Assembly (NCBI GenBank): GCA_913043285.1
Contig: CAJWML010000019.1
Coordinates: 15,925-79,924, forward strand
Length of the DNA stretch: 64,000 nt
Source: CAKZNE01 sp002695025
Lineage (GTDB): Bacteria; Bacteroidota; Bacteroidia; Flavobacteriales; Schleiferiaceae
Direction of reading: 5' to 3'
The notes under the pieces are model-generated. The model was given only the letters and a program-made list of their open reading frames with translations. It had not been told where the DNA came from and ran no database searches. Both the position numbers and the translations under genes were made by a program. This document shows, piece by piece, positions 52,154 to 63,386 of the stretch. Position 1 is the stretch's first letter. Each line of letters begins with the position of its first letter.

Positions 52154-54562
52154 ATGTTTACATTCATTGCGCGCTTAATCTTAAGGAACAGGATCCTAAT
52201 CCTTACTATTTTGTTTCTGGGCACCATTTTTATGTTGTACCAGGCCCAAAAAATAGAAGTTAGCTTTAACTTTTCAAGGCTGCTTCCTACCCATGATACT
52301 ACCCAGGTAAATTATGATAATTTCCGTGCCACCTTTGACCAAGTAGGCAATACGGTAGTTCTGGCTGCTGAGGATTATGATGTTTTTGCTCCTGAGAATT
52401 ACCCACACTGGCTGAAACTCCAGAAACGCCTGGAAAAGATAGAAGGGGTGGAAAGTGTGCTTTCCCCCATCAACGCCTTTACCCTTAAACGCAATGACAG
52501 CCTTAAAAAGCTGGAGGTGGTGCGCATGAACCCGGAATTGCGCAAGCCTGACCTTGCCTCTTTGCGCAAGCAGTTCTACAGTCTTCCCTTTTACAGAGGC
52601 CTCCTCTATAGTGAGGATAAAGCAACACCGCTGATGCTGGTACAGGTAAAGAGAAATGCTCTTTACGTAAAGCGGATAGTGGACCTCATCGAAGAAATAA
52701 AGGCTGAAGTAGCTGGTTTTGAAGAGGCCAGCGGGGTAAAAATGCACGCCAGCGGACTGCCCTATATCCGTATGGCCAACACCAAAAAAGTATCGCGTGA
52801 GATTTTCCTTTTTATTGGTCTTTCCCTCTCCGTTACTTCCCTGCTGCTGTTCTTTTTCCTGCGCAGTATCAAGGCTACCCTTATCTCCCTGCTGGTGGTG
52901 ATATTGGGAGTTTGCTGGACCTTTGGCCTCATCCCCACCTTTGGTTTTACCATTACCATGCTCAGCTCCCTGGTGCCCTCGCTTATCATTGTCATCGGGG
53001 TGCCCAACTGTATTTTCCTCATCAATAAATACCACAATGAGTATAAGGAGCACGGCAACCAGATCCTTTCCGTACAGCGGGTGATCAGGCGTATCGGTGC
53101 GGCCACCCTGATGACCAACACCACCACCGCCATGGGCTTTGCCGCGCTGATCCTTACAGACAGCATCGTACTCCGGGAATTCGGGGTGGTAGCAGCCGTC
53201 AACATCCTGATGGTCTTCGTGATCTCCATCATTGTAATCCCCATCTTTTACAGCTTTTCCAAGCCCCCCAAAAAGCGGCATTACAAACACCTGGAACTGG
53301 ACTGGGTGAAAAAATTCATCCAAACCCTTACGCATGTGGTCACCAATAAACGGCCCATCGTTTATGCTACGGTCATCACCCTTTCTTTAGCAGCCTTATA
53401 CGGCACCACCAAAATGTACGCTACCGGTAACCTTACCGAAGAATACCAGTCCAGCGACCCACTTTACAAGGACCTGAAATACCTTGAGAAAGAATTCAAG
53501 GGCGTAGTGCCCCTGGAGATCGTGATCGATACCAAACGCCCCAACGGAGCCCAAAAGAATTCCACCCTTAAAAAGATTGACGAACTACAAAGCCGCCTGG
53601 CAGAGTTGCCCCACCTTTCCCGCTCCCTGTCCATAGTGGACGGGCTTAAATTTGCCAAGCAGGGTTATTACCGGGGTGATCCCTCCTTTTACAGCCTTCC
53701 CACCAGCCAGGAGCGCAACTTTATCCTGTCGTACCTACCCCGCTCGGGCAACGATATTTCCCTGCTCAACTCCATGGTGGATTCTACCGGGCAAAAAGTA
53801 CGGGTGTCCATGCAGGTGGAAGACCTGGGCCAGGAAGAAAGTGAGGTGTTACAAAGCAAGATCCGCAGCATTATTGATGATGTATTTGAGCCGGAACGCT
53901 ATACCGTTATCGTAACCGGAGCCTCCATAGTATTCCTCAAGGGAACGGACTACCTCATTAAAAACCTGATCGTAAGCCTTTTATTGGCCATTTTTGTGAT
54001 CGCTATCATTATGGCACTGCTGTTCCGCTCCTTCGCCATGGTGATCGTATCCTTATTACCCAACCTCTTCCCGCTCCTGATAACGGCCGGTATTATGGGG
54101 TATGTAGGTATACCGCTAAAGCCTTCCACCATATTGGTATTCAGCATTGCTTTTGGTATTTCGGTAGATGATACTATTCACTTCCTCGCTAAATACCGGC
54201 AGGAATTAAGAGCCTCCAACTGGAACATCAACAGCTCGGTACTGGCCGCCATACGTGAAACCGGCATCAGCATGCTATACACCTCCATCATACTCTTCTT
54301 TGGTTTCAGTGTATTCATAGCTTCCAGCTTTGGGGGTACGGTTTCCCTGGGTATACTGGTATCCATTACCCTCATCATAGCCATGCTCAGCAACCTCCTG
54401 TTGCTGCCTTCGCTGCTGATGAGCCTTGAAAAGCTGGTAACCAACAAAGAATTTAACCGCCCCATCATTCGCCTGTACAAGGATAATGATGATGAGGATG
54501 ATGAAGACGAAGAAAATGAGGACCTTTCCGAATCTGAAGAACCTGAAAAACTAAACCTATGA
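52154..54562 (+). CDS. RND/MMPL-type transporter with acidic C-terminal tail
   Basis: The 802-residue protein has the two-fold RND layout: helix 1, a periplasmic loop (about 35-225), five helices with the sterol-sensing-like stretch TATLISLLVVILGV, a second loop, and five more helices. Conserved polar motifs in helices are GVPNCIFLINKYHNE and FGISVDDTIHFLAKYR, the latter with the proton-relay Asp pair. The last ~25 residues are almost all Asp and Glu. Substrates of such transporters are lipids or hydrophobic molecules. It overlaps rfbA by 4 bases (ATGA), so it is translationally coupled to sugar-nucleotide and prenyl-chain genes. Confidence 0.87.
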   Translation: MFTFIARLILRNRILILTILFLGTIFMLYQAQKIEVSFNFSRLLPTHDTTQVNYDNFRATFDQVGNTVVLAAEDYDVFAPENYPHWLKLQKRLEKIEGVESVLSPINAFTLKRNDSLKKLEVVRMNPELRKPDLASLRKQFYSLPFYRGLLYSEDKATPLMLVQVKRNALYVKRIVDLIEEIKAEVAGFEEASGVKMHASGLPYIRMANTKKVSREIFLFIGLSLSVTSLLLFFFLRSIKATLISLLVVILGVCWTFGLIPTFGFTITMLSSLVPSLIIVIGVPNCIFLINKYHNEYKEHGNQILSVQRVIRRIGAATLMTNTTTAMGFAALILTDSIVLREFGVVAAVNILMVFVISIIVIPIFYSFSKPPKKRHYKHLELDWVKKFIQTLTHVVTNKRPIVYATVITLSLAALYGTTKMYATGNLTEEYQSSDPLYKDLKYLEKEFKGVVPLEIVIDTKRPNGAQKNSTLKKIDELQSRLAELPHLSRSLSIVDGLKFAKQGYYRGDPSFYSLPTSQERNFILSYLPRSGNDISLLNSMVDSTGQKVRVSMQVEDLGQEESEVLQSKIRSIIDDVFEPERYTVIVTGASIVFLKGTDYLIKNLIVSLLLAIFVIAIIMALLFRSFAMVIVSLLPNLFPLLITAGIMGYVGIPLKPSTILVFSIAFGISVDDTIHFLAKYRQELRASNWNINSSVLAAIRETGISMLYTSIILFFGFSVFIASSFGGTVSLGILVSITLIIAMLSNLLLLPSLLMSLEKLVTNKEFNRPIIRLYKDNDDEDDEDEENEDLSESEEPEKLNL

Positions 54563-55422
54563 AAGGAATAATCCTGGCCGGTGGATCCGGTACACGTTTA
54601 CACCCTCTTACACTGGCTATAAGCAAACAGCTCATGCCGGTTTATGACAAACCCATGATCTACTACCCGCTGAGTACGCTCATGCAGGCCGGTATCCGGG
54701 ATATCCTTATCATTTCCACCCCGCATGATATGCCCCTGTTCCAAAAACTTTTGGGTGACGGCAGCCGCCTGGGTTGCAACTTCAGCTATACCGTACAGGA
54801 AACCCCCAATGGCCTGGCCCAGGCCTTTGTGCTGGGTGCCGACTTTATCGGTAACGACAGTGTGGCACTGGTGTTGGGTGATAATATTTTTTACGGCACG
54901 GAGATGGAACAGTTGTTGAAGAACAGCCGCGATCCGGACGGAGGGGTGGTTTTTGCCTATCGTGTTTCAGACCCACAACGCTACGGAGTGGTAGAGTTTG
55001 ATAAGAATCTGAAAGCCATCTCCATCGAGGAAAAACCGCAAAAACCCAAATCCCACTTTGCCGTACCCGGACTTTACTTTTACGATAATAATGTAAAGGA
55101 GATTGCCCGTAACCTGAAGCCATCGGCCCGTGGGGAGTACGAAATTACCGATGTGAATAAAACCTACCTGGAAAGAGAAAAGCTTGCCGTAGGTATACTG
55201 GACCGGGGAACCGCCTGGCTGGATACCGGCACCTTTCCCAGCCTGATGCAGGCCGCTCAGTTTGTGCAGGTGATAGAAGAGCGCCAGGGCCTTAAAGTAG
55301 GTTGTATTGAAGAAGTAGCCTACCGCCAGGGCTTTATTGATTCCGCCAAACTGGAAGAGATTGCCAGCCCCTTGCTGAAAAGCGGTTACGGGGAATACCT
55401 GTTAAGCCTTATCAACGAATAA
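54559..55422 (+). CDS. rfbA: Glucose-1-phosphate thymidylyltransferase
   Basis: The 287-residue enzyme makes dTDP-glucose, the first step to dTDP-rhamnose for surface polysaccharides. The signature GIILAGGSGTRLHPLT and KPMIYYPLSTLMQAG, plus VLGDNIFYGTEM and GTAWLDTGTFPSLMQA, are intact. No rfbB, C or D follows, so the other steps are encoded elsewhere. The ATG overlaps the transporter stop by 4 bases and the stop is 6 bases from the next gene. Confidence 0.95.
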   Translation: MKGIILAGGSGTRLHPLTLAISKQLMPVYDKPMIYYPLSTLMQAGIRDILIISTPHDMPLFQKLLGDGSRLGCNFSYTVQETPNGLAQAFVLGADFIGNDSVALVLGDNIFYGTEMEQLLKNSRDPDGGVVFAYRVSDPQRYGVVEFDKNLKAISIEEKPQKPKSHFAVPGLYFYDNNVKEIARNLKPSARGEYEITDVNKTYLEREKLAVGILDRGTAWLDTGTFPSLMQAAQFVQVIEERQGLKVGCIEEVAYRQGFIDSAKLEEIASPLLKSGYGEYLLSLINE

Positions 55423-55428
55423 GTAATC

Positions 55429-56385
55429 GTGAAACTGATCGAGAGCTACGTAAAACTGGTGGAAAACACCCTGGCCCGCCAGGACCTTGATCACCAGCCG
55501 GCAGAACTGTATGAACCCATTTCCTATATCCTGCGCCTGGGGGGTAAGCGCCTGCGCCCTGCACTGGCACTGGCTGCCTGCGAACTATTTGAAGGCCAAA
55601 AGGAAGAGGCGCTCATGCCCGCTATAGCGGTGGAGGTATTCCACAACTTCACCCTCATCCATGACGATATTATGGATGCCGCTACCGTGCGCAGAGGCAA
55701 GCCCACCGTACACCATAAGTGGAACCCCAACATTGCCATCCTTTCCGGGGATGCCATGCTGGTGAAAGCCTACCAGTACCTGGCGCTGATGGATGCCGAC
55801 CTGCTTCCGGCAGCCATGAAAGTGTTTTCACAAACCGCTATTGAGGTGTGTGAAGGACAGCAGTACGATATGAATTTTGAGGATCGCCTGGATGTTTCCG
55901 AAGAGGAATACATTGAAATGATCCGCCTGAAAACTTCCGTATTGCTGGGCTGTGCCCTGCAGCTGGGCGCCATAGTAGCCCGCACCGATGCACGGAATGC
56001 GGAAGCCATTTATCACTTTGGCATTCATATCGGTATTGCCTTCCAGATACAGGACGATATTTTGGACGCCTTTGGTGAACCCGATAAAGTGGGAAAAAAG
56101 CCAGGCGGGGATATTCTTCAGGATAAGAAAACCCTCCTGATGATCTATGCCCTTTCCCAATCTCCGGAGCTACAGCAACTGCTGGGACCGTCTAAGGAAC
56201 CCAACCAAAAAGTAAAGGCCGTACGGGATATTTTCATCCGCTCCGGAGCCCTGGATCATGCCCGCAAAACCATGGATTACCATTTTAAGCTGGCTATGGA
56301 CCACCTGCATAAAACAGAGGGTCGCTCCGATGTAAAGACTGAACTGGAAAACTTTGCCCATTTCCTCATTAAGCGTGACCGGTAA
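55429..56385 (+). CDS. Polyprenyl (isoprenyl) diphosphate synthase
   Basis: The 318-residue trans-prenyltransferase has both Asp-rich motifs: LIHDDIMDAATVRRGKPTVH and FQIQDDILDAFGEPDK. The region before the first motif (VEVFHNFTLIHDD) contains Phe and Asn at the chain-length positions, and the sequence looks like the all-trans polyprenyl synthase group of this phylum; chain length cannot be fixed by eye. The start is GTG. It follows rfbA by 6 bases and precedes a small helical gene by 1. Confidence 0.9.
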   Translation: MKLIESYVKLVENTLARQDLDHQPAELYEPISYILRLGGKRLRPALALAACELFEGQKEEALMPAIAVEVFHNFTLIHDDIMDAATVRRGKPTVHHKWNPNIAILSGDAMLVKAYQYLALMDADLLPAAMKVFSQTAIEVCEGQQYDMNFEDRLDVSEEEYIEMIRLKTSVLLGCALQLGAIVARTDARNAEAIYHFGIHIGIAFQIQDDILDAFGEPDKVGKKPGGDILQDKKTLLMIYALSQSPELQQLLGPSKEPNQKVKAVRDIFIRSGALDHARKTMDYHFKLAMDHLHKTEGRSDVKTELENFAHFLIKRDR

Positions 56386-56386
56386 A

Positions 56387-56707
56387 ATGAATACCGCCCT
56401 GCAGCCAATACAAAACACTTTAGCTGCAGATCAATCTTTACGATTAAAACTCATCCGCCAACTGGAAAAAGATCTGGGTCATCATTTTTTGGAGGAACAC
56501 GATAAGCTGGAAACTATTTTTTCCAAACTCTGCCAGCAACTTCTCGCCAAACCCGGGGAATGGAATACCTGGATGTATCGCGCAGATGTGAGCGAAACCC
56601 GTATATCCGGGCTTCGTCAAAAGGAATTTACCGTAGAAGATATAGCTCTTTTAGTACTGGAAAGGGAAATGCAGAAAGTGATCTTTCGCAGCCAGTACAA
56701 CTCCTAG
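56387..56707 (+). CDS. Small helical protein, unknown function
   Basis: The 106-residue product has no signal or membrane segment and is mainly helical (LRLKLIRQLEKDLGHHFLEEHDKL; VEDIALLVLEREMQKVIF). I use the ATG 1 base after the prenyl synthase stop; the frame extends 11 codons further into that gene. Its position as last gene of the transporter-rfbA-prenyl synthase unit suggests a shared role, but no family is recognised. Its 3' end overlaps the convergent outer-membrane gene by 4 bases. Confidence 0.65.
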   Translation: MNTALQPIQNTLAADQSLRLKLIRQLEKDLGHHFLEEHDKLETIFSKLCQQLLAKPGEWNTWMYRADVSETRISGLRQKEFTVEDIALLVLEREMQKVIFRSQYNS

Positions 56708-57390
56708 AAGAAGAAACCGATCACCGGGAACCAACTGCTGCCGTAAGGAGAATCATAATCGTGCAACACATTGAAGCGCAATCCTATCTGGAAGTAACCC
56801 TTCTCACCCAAAGGCTGGGCATACCCACCTTCCAGGAAGAGGACGGGCGTCCATTGATTATTCAGCTCATAACCAGCTGGTGTGGCAGCCGGATTGTATA
56901 GGGCCACATCGTGGTTGAGGTATTCAAACTGCGAACCCAGGTAGAGAAAATCCGTAACAAAGTAATTGCCAAAAAACTTGGGGCCATACACTTGGTTTTC
57001 ATAGCCTTTCACTTCCACGTAAGCCCCCCGGTTGAGATCGTACACCCGGTTGATCTTGGCATACTGGTATATAAATCCGCCCCCGGCAATAAAGCGGTCG
57101 GTCACTTTATAACCAATGCTGGGGGAAAGATAGATGAGGGTGTAACTCCCGAAACTGGCGCTGGCATTACCGCCAAACACCACCCTGTCCCAAAAATTAG
57201 GCTCTTCACTTTGGGAGGGTGTTACCTGCCCGGGCTTTACAGTTCGTTTTTCCACCTGCGGCTCCTTCTTTTGTTCCGTTTGGGAACTGTCGCTCTTGCT
57301 ACCCTTATCACTAAAACGTTCGGGCACCTGTGCAAGCACCGTAGTACCGATGGTAAGGAAAAGAATCAAACTGCTTGTTTTCAATTTCAT
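56704..57390 (-). CDS. Outer-membrane beta-barrel-like protein
   Basis: The 228 residues start with a signal peptide (to about VLAQ). A Lys/Glu/Ser/Gln-rich disordered linker (about 25-60) and a small barrel-like domain (SFGSYTLIYLSPSIGYKVTD; YFQIGLRFNVLHDYD) follow, ending in FPVIGFFF. The terminal Phe and the alternating strands argue for the outer membrane. A perfect TACCTTTG lies 24 bases upstream. It is divergent from sucA; no functional link is apparent. Confidence 0.72.
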   Translation of the reverse strand: MKLKTSSLILFLTIGTTVLAQVPERFSDKGSKSDSSQTEQKKEPQVEKRTVKPGQVTPSQSEEPNFWDRVVFGGNASASFGSYTLIYLSPSIGYKVTDRFIAGGGFIYQYAKINRVYDLNRGAYVEVKGYENQVYGPKFFGNYFVTDFLYLGSQFEYLNHDVALYNPAATPAGYELNNQWTPVLFLEGGYAQPLGEKGYFQIGLRFNVLHDYDSPYGSSWFPVIGFFF

Positions 57391-57414
57391 AGTGACTAAA
57401 CGTAAATTTTAAAA

Positions 57415-57422
57415 CAAAGGTA
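57415..57422 (-). promoter_or_regulatory. TAnnTTTG -7 promoter element for the outer-membrane protein gene
   Basis: TACCTTTG on the minus strand, 24 bases upstream of the ATG. Exact consensus match. Confidence 0.5.
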
Positions 57423-57488
57423 TCACAGGTATGTTACCTTTACTCCTTCAGAGCCCGCAAAAGGTGTTCCTGAAAGCTCGAAATGTAT

Positions 57489-57496
57489 TAATTTTG
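57489..57496 (+). promoter_or_regulatory. TAnnTTTG -7 promoter element for sucA
   Basis: TAATTTTG lies 31 bases upstream of the sucA ATG. Exact consensus match. Confidence 0.5.
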
Positions 57497-57527
57497 ACAA
57501 AATTTTCACACGGCTGATATCTTTATC

Positions 57528-60287
<2,760 letters not shown>

Positions 60288-60300
60288 TAAAAAGCACAAA

Positions 60301-61587
60301 ATGAGCGTAGATATCAAAGTTCCATCACCCGGAGAATCAGTATCAGAAGTGGAAATAGCCCAATGGCTGGTTTCCGATGGAGACTACGTAGAAAAAGACC
60401 AGGAAATTGTTGAACTGGATTCCGATAAGGCCACCCTGGCCCTGCCGGCCGAGGAAAGCGGGGTGATCTCCATTTCCGTGGAAGAAGGTGAGTCCGTAGA
60501 AGTGGGCCAGGTCATCGGTACCATTGATACCGATGCTGCCAAACCCGATGGTGGTGATGACAGCGACTCGGACAACAAAAAGGAGAAGAAGGAAGAAAGC
60601 AAGGATTCCAAGGAAGACAAGTCCACCGAAAAGGAAATGGATGCCAAGAAGGAATCCAAAGACGAAGATAAAGGCAAGGCTCCCGCCAAAGAAGAAAAGA
60701 CCTACGCCAGTGGCGTGCCTTCTCCCGCTGCCCGCAAGATCCTGGATGAAAAGGAAATTGACCCTAAAGAAATAAAAGGCAGCGGCAAGGATGGCCGTAT
60801 TACCAAAGAGGACGCGGTAAAAGCGGAAGCCTCCATGGGATCACCTACCGGGGCCGCCCGTAACAGTGATACCAAGCGCATGAGTTCGTTGCGCAGAAAG
60901 CTGGCCCAACGCCTGGTTTCCGTAAAGAACGAAACCGCTATGCTCACCACCTTTAACGAGGTGGATATGAAACCCATTTTTGACCTGCGCGCCAAATACA
61001 AGGAAGAATTCAAGGAAAAGCACGGGGTAAGCCTCGGCTTTATGTCCTTCTTCACCAAGGCCGTAGTACGCGCCTTGAAGGAATTCCCGCAGGTGAACTC
61101 CATGATTGATGGCGACAACCTGGTGACCTTTGACTACCAGGACATCAGCATTGCCGTGAGCGGCCCTAAAGGACTGATGGTACCGGTGATCCGCAATGCA
61201 GAGAACCTCACCTTTGCCGGCATTGAAAAAGAGATCAAGCGCCTGGCTACCCGTGTACGTGACGGTGAAATTACCGTGGACGAGATGACCGGGGGTACCT
61301 TTACCATTACCAACGGTGGAGTATTTGGCTCCATGCTCTCCACGCCCATCATTAACCCTCCGCAGAGCGCCATTTTAGGCATGCACAACATTGTGGAGCG
61401 CCCCGTGGCCATTGACGGTAAGATTGACGTACGCCCCATTATGTACGTGGCCCTTTCCTACGACCACCGCGTGATTGACGGCCGCGAATCCGTAGGCTTT
61501 TTGGTGAACGTAAAAGAAGCGCTGGAAAACCCCGAAGAACACCTGATGGGTGGTGATAGTGCTGCGGAAAGAGCACTCGAGATTTGA
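60301..61587 (+). CDS. sucB: Dihydrolipoamide succinyltransferase (2-oxoglutarate dehydrogenase E2)
   Basis: The 428-residue E2 has one lipoyl domain (about 2-76) with the modified Lys in ELDSDKATLALPA. A flexible linker of Lys, Glu, Asp and Ser follows (about 80-135), then a peripheral-subunit-binding domain (VPSPAARKILDEKEID; GSGKDGRITKEDAV) and the catalytic domain ending YDHRVIDGRESVGFL. The catalytic His and Asp are present. It transfers succinyl groups to CoA. It lies 13 bases downstream of sucA; no E3 gene is in the window. Confidence 0.96.
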   Translation: MSVDIKVPSPGESVSEVEIAQWLVSDGDYVEKDQEIVELDSDKATLALPAEESGVISISVEEGESVEVGQVIGTIDTDAAKPDGGDDSDSDNKKEKKEESKDSKEDKSTEKEMDAKKESKDEDKGKAPAKEEKTYASGVPSPAARKILDEKEIDPKEIKGSGKDGRITKEDAVKAEASMGSPTGAARNSDTKRMSSLRRKLAQRLVSVKNETAMLTTFNEVDMKPIFDLRAKYKEEFKEKHGVSLGFMSFFTKAVVRALKEFPQVNSMIDGDNLVTFDYQDISIAVSGPKGLMVPVIRNAENLTFAGIEKEIKRLATRVRDGEITVDEMTGGTFTITNGGVFGSMLSTPIINPPQSAILGMHNIVERPVAIDGKIDVRPIMYVALSYDHRVIDGRESVGFLVNVKEALENPEEHLMGGDSAAERALEI

Positions 61588-61622
61588 GGGTTTAGATATA
61601 GAAAATAGATTTTAGAATTAAG

Positions 61623-61647
61623 AGCCCCGACTAGTGTTGGGGCTTTT
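61623..61647 (+). terminator. Rho-independent terminator after sucAB
   Basis: An AGCCCC/GGGGCT stem extended by three more pairs, with a 4-base loop and a T-rich tail, 36 bases past the sucB stop. It marks the end of the core block and the start of an AT-rich stretch. Confidence 0.82.
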
Positions 61648-61789
61648 ATTTTTAGGGAAATACACCTTTTACTCCTTCTGTGTAATACTGTAAAAAACCA
61701 ATCTAATTTTTTCTATCCAGATAGACATTATATAAATAGGCAACAGCAATTAATATATTTATCAATTATTCATGGTTTAAAACAAGCAT

Positions 61790-62743
61790 ATGCCTAAGCG
61801 ATTACCAACTGAATTTGCAATAAACATGAATTTGTATAAAATGATGATTTTGCAACAATCTGAATTGGGATATGTAAATCAACAAAATTATTTTGATGAG
61901 TACTCTCCTTGTCATTTATACTTTGTTTGTAGAAGGCCAAGACTTACTATAGATCCAGACTTTTTCCAAATTGATAAACAAAGTATTTCTCTTAAAATAA
62001 GAGTTCATTATAACGATAGAATTTCAGAGCATCAACTAAAATTCCACAATAATCTTGGAACTGTCAATGCTAAACTAATATCTGAATATCCCTATAGTAA
62101 ATTTCAAATTATGACTGAGAAGGGCATTTGGTCCGATGCCAAAGTTTCTCCATTTGTTCAGTCATATAACCTGAATTTTGACACATCGTTTTTAGATTTG
62201 GAAGTACTCTATATAGGTCAATCCTATGGTGTTGATGGCGCTAGAACGGCACCTGATAGACTAAAACAACATTCGACACTTCAAGGAATTTATGCGGAAG
62301 CGATAACAAACAACCCTGATAGTGAAATTTGGCTTGCATTAGCTTCCTTCGAGCAAGTTAATATAATGATGATGGATGGACGAACTAAATTTACAGAAGA
62401 AGAGCTTGAAACGGATAAAAATAGGATGATGCACGTATTTAATAGACTTAATTTAGAAGGCATAAATGAGCAACAAAAAATCAATTTCACGGAAGCTGCA
62501 TTGATTAGGTATTTTCAACCCTCATATAATATAATTTATAAAGATACTTTCCCAAACCCTGCACATAAGACCTACTCCGAATGCTACGAGTTAGACATTA
62601 ACTCTGTTGCAATAGAAATGCACACAACTGAAATGATCAATTGCCAGATGTATTCAGAGAAAGCTGAAAAATCTCCTTGGCATTTTAAAAAGTTTTTGCT
62701 GCATTCACCTGAAGAGAGGAGAAGCATGTTTGAAATACTATAG
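61790..62743 (+). CDS. AT-rich protein with GIY-YIG-like motifs, unknown function
   Basis: The 317-residue protein has no signal peptide. Its N-terminal ~140 residues (FAINMNLYKMMILQQSELGY; LYFVCRRPRLTID) do not match a family I know. The middle shows a GIY-YIG-like order: DLEVLYIGQS, then DRLKQHSTLQGI, then FTEAALIRYFQPSYN, equivalent to the YIG tyrosine, the R-H pair and the metal-binding Glu with N. A nuclease role is an inference from these few residues. Codon use and base composition are markedly AT-rich compared with all neighbours, which points to recent acquisition. Confidence 0.6.
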   Translation: MPKRLPTEFAINMNLYKMMILQQSELGYVNQQNYFDEYSPCHLYFVCRRPRLTIDPDFFQIDKQSISLKIRVHYNDRISEHQLKFHNNLGTVNAKLISEYPYSKFQIMTEKGIWSDAKVSPFVQSYNLNFDTSFLDLEVLYIGQSYGVDGARTAPDRLKQHSTLQGIYAEAITNNPDSEIWLALASFEQVNIMMMDGRTKFTEEELETDKNRMMHVFNRLNLEGINEQQKINFTEAALIRYFQPSYNIIYKDTFPNPAHKTYSECYELDINSVAIEMHTTEMINCQMYSEKAEKSPWHFKKFLLHSPEERRSMFEIL

Positions 62744-62821
62744 CTGCCATCTTCTGGCGCAAGCATCTTTTAGTCACCGAAGATTTATCAAAGGTACACC
62801 ATGCTTGTGCCATATAACCTA

Positions 62822-63043
62822 CTAAGCCTTAAACCTAACCAGCTCCGAAAGCGAAACACCTAGTGCTTTGGAAATTTCCAGTAAAGAATAAAGCGTAGGG
62901 TTTACTTTTCCGTTCTCCAACTTCTCCATCGCTTGGCGGTCTTTATTGCAAGCCCGCGCCAGGTCGGATTGGGTCCAACCCTTTTTGGTGCGCAGCTCTA
63001 CAATGCGCTGACCGATCTTTCTTTTGAGTTCATCTTTGGTCAC
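62822..63043 (-). CDS. XRE-family HTH transcriptional regulator (first copy)
   Basis: The 73-residue protein is a bare helix-turn-helix domain: ELRTKKGWTQSDLARACN, then AMEKLENGKVNPTLYSLLEISKALGV, the normal XRE pattern. The start is GTG. A 13-base palindrome (GCGATT T AATCGC) lies 40 bases upstream and is a candidate operator. It is paralogous to the XRE encoded just upstream, sharing the positions of the turn and the NGK-NP-L motif. No effector domain is present. Confidence 0.85.
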   Translation of the reverse strand: MTKDELKRKIGQRIVELRTKKGWTQSDLARACNKDRQAMEKLENGKVNPTLYSLLEISKALGVSLSELVRFKA

Positions 63044-63082
63044 AAATCAAATGTCACCTTATAATACGGCTCCTGCTCCCGT

Positions 63083-63095
63083 GCGATTTAATCGC
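63083..63095. promoter_or_regulatory. Palindrome, candidate operator of the first XRE gene
   Basis: GCGATT-T-AATCGC is a 13-base inverted repeat, extendable to 17 with one mismatch, in the 61-base gap between the two XRE genes, upstream of the 62822-63043 start. Unlike the pair near SymE it lacks the TGTTC/GAAC half-sites, so it may bind a different regulator. Confidence 0.4.
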
Positions 63096-63104
63096 GCGTA
63101 ATTA

Positions 63105-63329
63105 CTAGGATACTTTCAAAAGCTCCTGTAAAGAAATCTCCAGGCCGTTGGCAATTTTCATTAATGTGAGTAATTGCGGGTTGGTCTTACCGTTTTCGAT
63201 CATGTACAGTTGCGTTCTGCCTATCTCGCAATCAAATGCAAAAGCCTTTTGATCCAGGCCTTTCTCCTCCCGTAACTGCTTAATACGGGCACCTAATTTT
63301 TGAAAATATTGAGCTTCTTTAGTGTTCAC
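63105..63329 (-). CDS. XRE-family HTH regulator, divergent from a SymE-like gene
   Basis: The 74-residue protein is a single HTH domain: IKQLREEKGLDQKAFAFDC, then LYMIENGKTNPQLLTLMKIANGLE. It starts at a GTG that lies inside an 18-bp palindrome, so the protein probably represses itself and the SymE gene from the shared 57-base spacer. The start codon gives a standard N-terminus (NTKEAQYFQKLGARI). It is paralogous to the neighbouring XRE. Likely the antitoxin-type partner of the SymE-like toxin; this is inferred from layout. Confidence 0.85.
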   Translation of the reverse strand: MNTKEAQYFQKLGARIKQLREEKGLDQKAFAFDCEIGRTQLYMIENGKTNPQLLTLMKIANGLEISLQELLKVS

Positions 63330-63340
63330 TATACCGAACT
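63323..63340. promoter_or_regulatory. Operator copy 1 in the XRE/SymE spacer
   Basis: TGTTCACTATACCGAACT overlaps the XRE start codon and a near-consensus -7 element on the minus strand (TAAGTTCG, 63335-63342). It agrees with copy 2 in 14 of 18 positions and shares the TGTTC / CGAAC half-sites. Confidence 0.6.
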
Positions 63341-63362
63341 TATGGTATTTTTCCCTACCTTG

Positions 63363-63380
63363 TGTTCGTTATTCCGAACA
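63363..63380. promoter_or_regulatory. Operator copy 2 in the XRE/SymE spacer
   Basis: TGTTCGTTATTCCGAACA is an inverted repeat with TGTTCG / CGAACA half-sites, starting 40 bases (about four helical turns) after copy 1. It abuts the SymE-side -7 candidate (TACCTTGT, 63356-63363) and ends 6 bases before the SymE ATG. Confidence 0.65.
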
Positions 63381-63386
63381 AGCGTT

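Noticed and set aside
52274..53335. Long open frame antisense to the RND transporter (353 residues)
   Set aside because: It is the complement of a strongly conserved transporter gene, has low-complexity Gly/His/Asp composition and no family motif.
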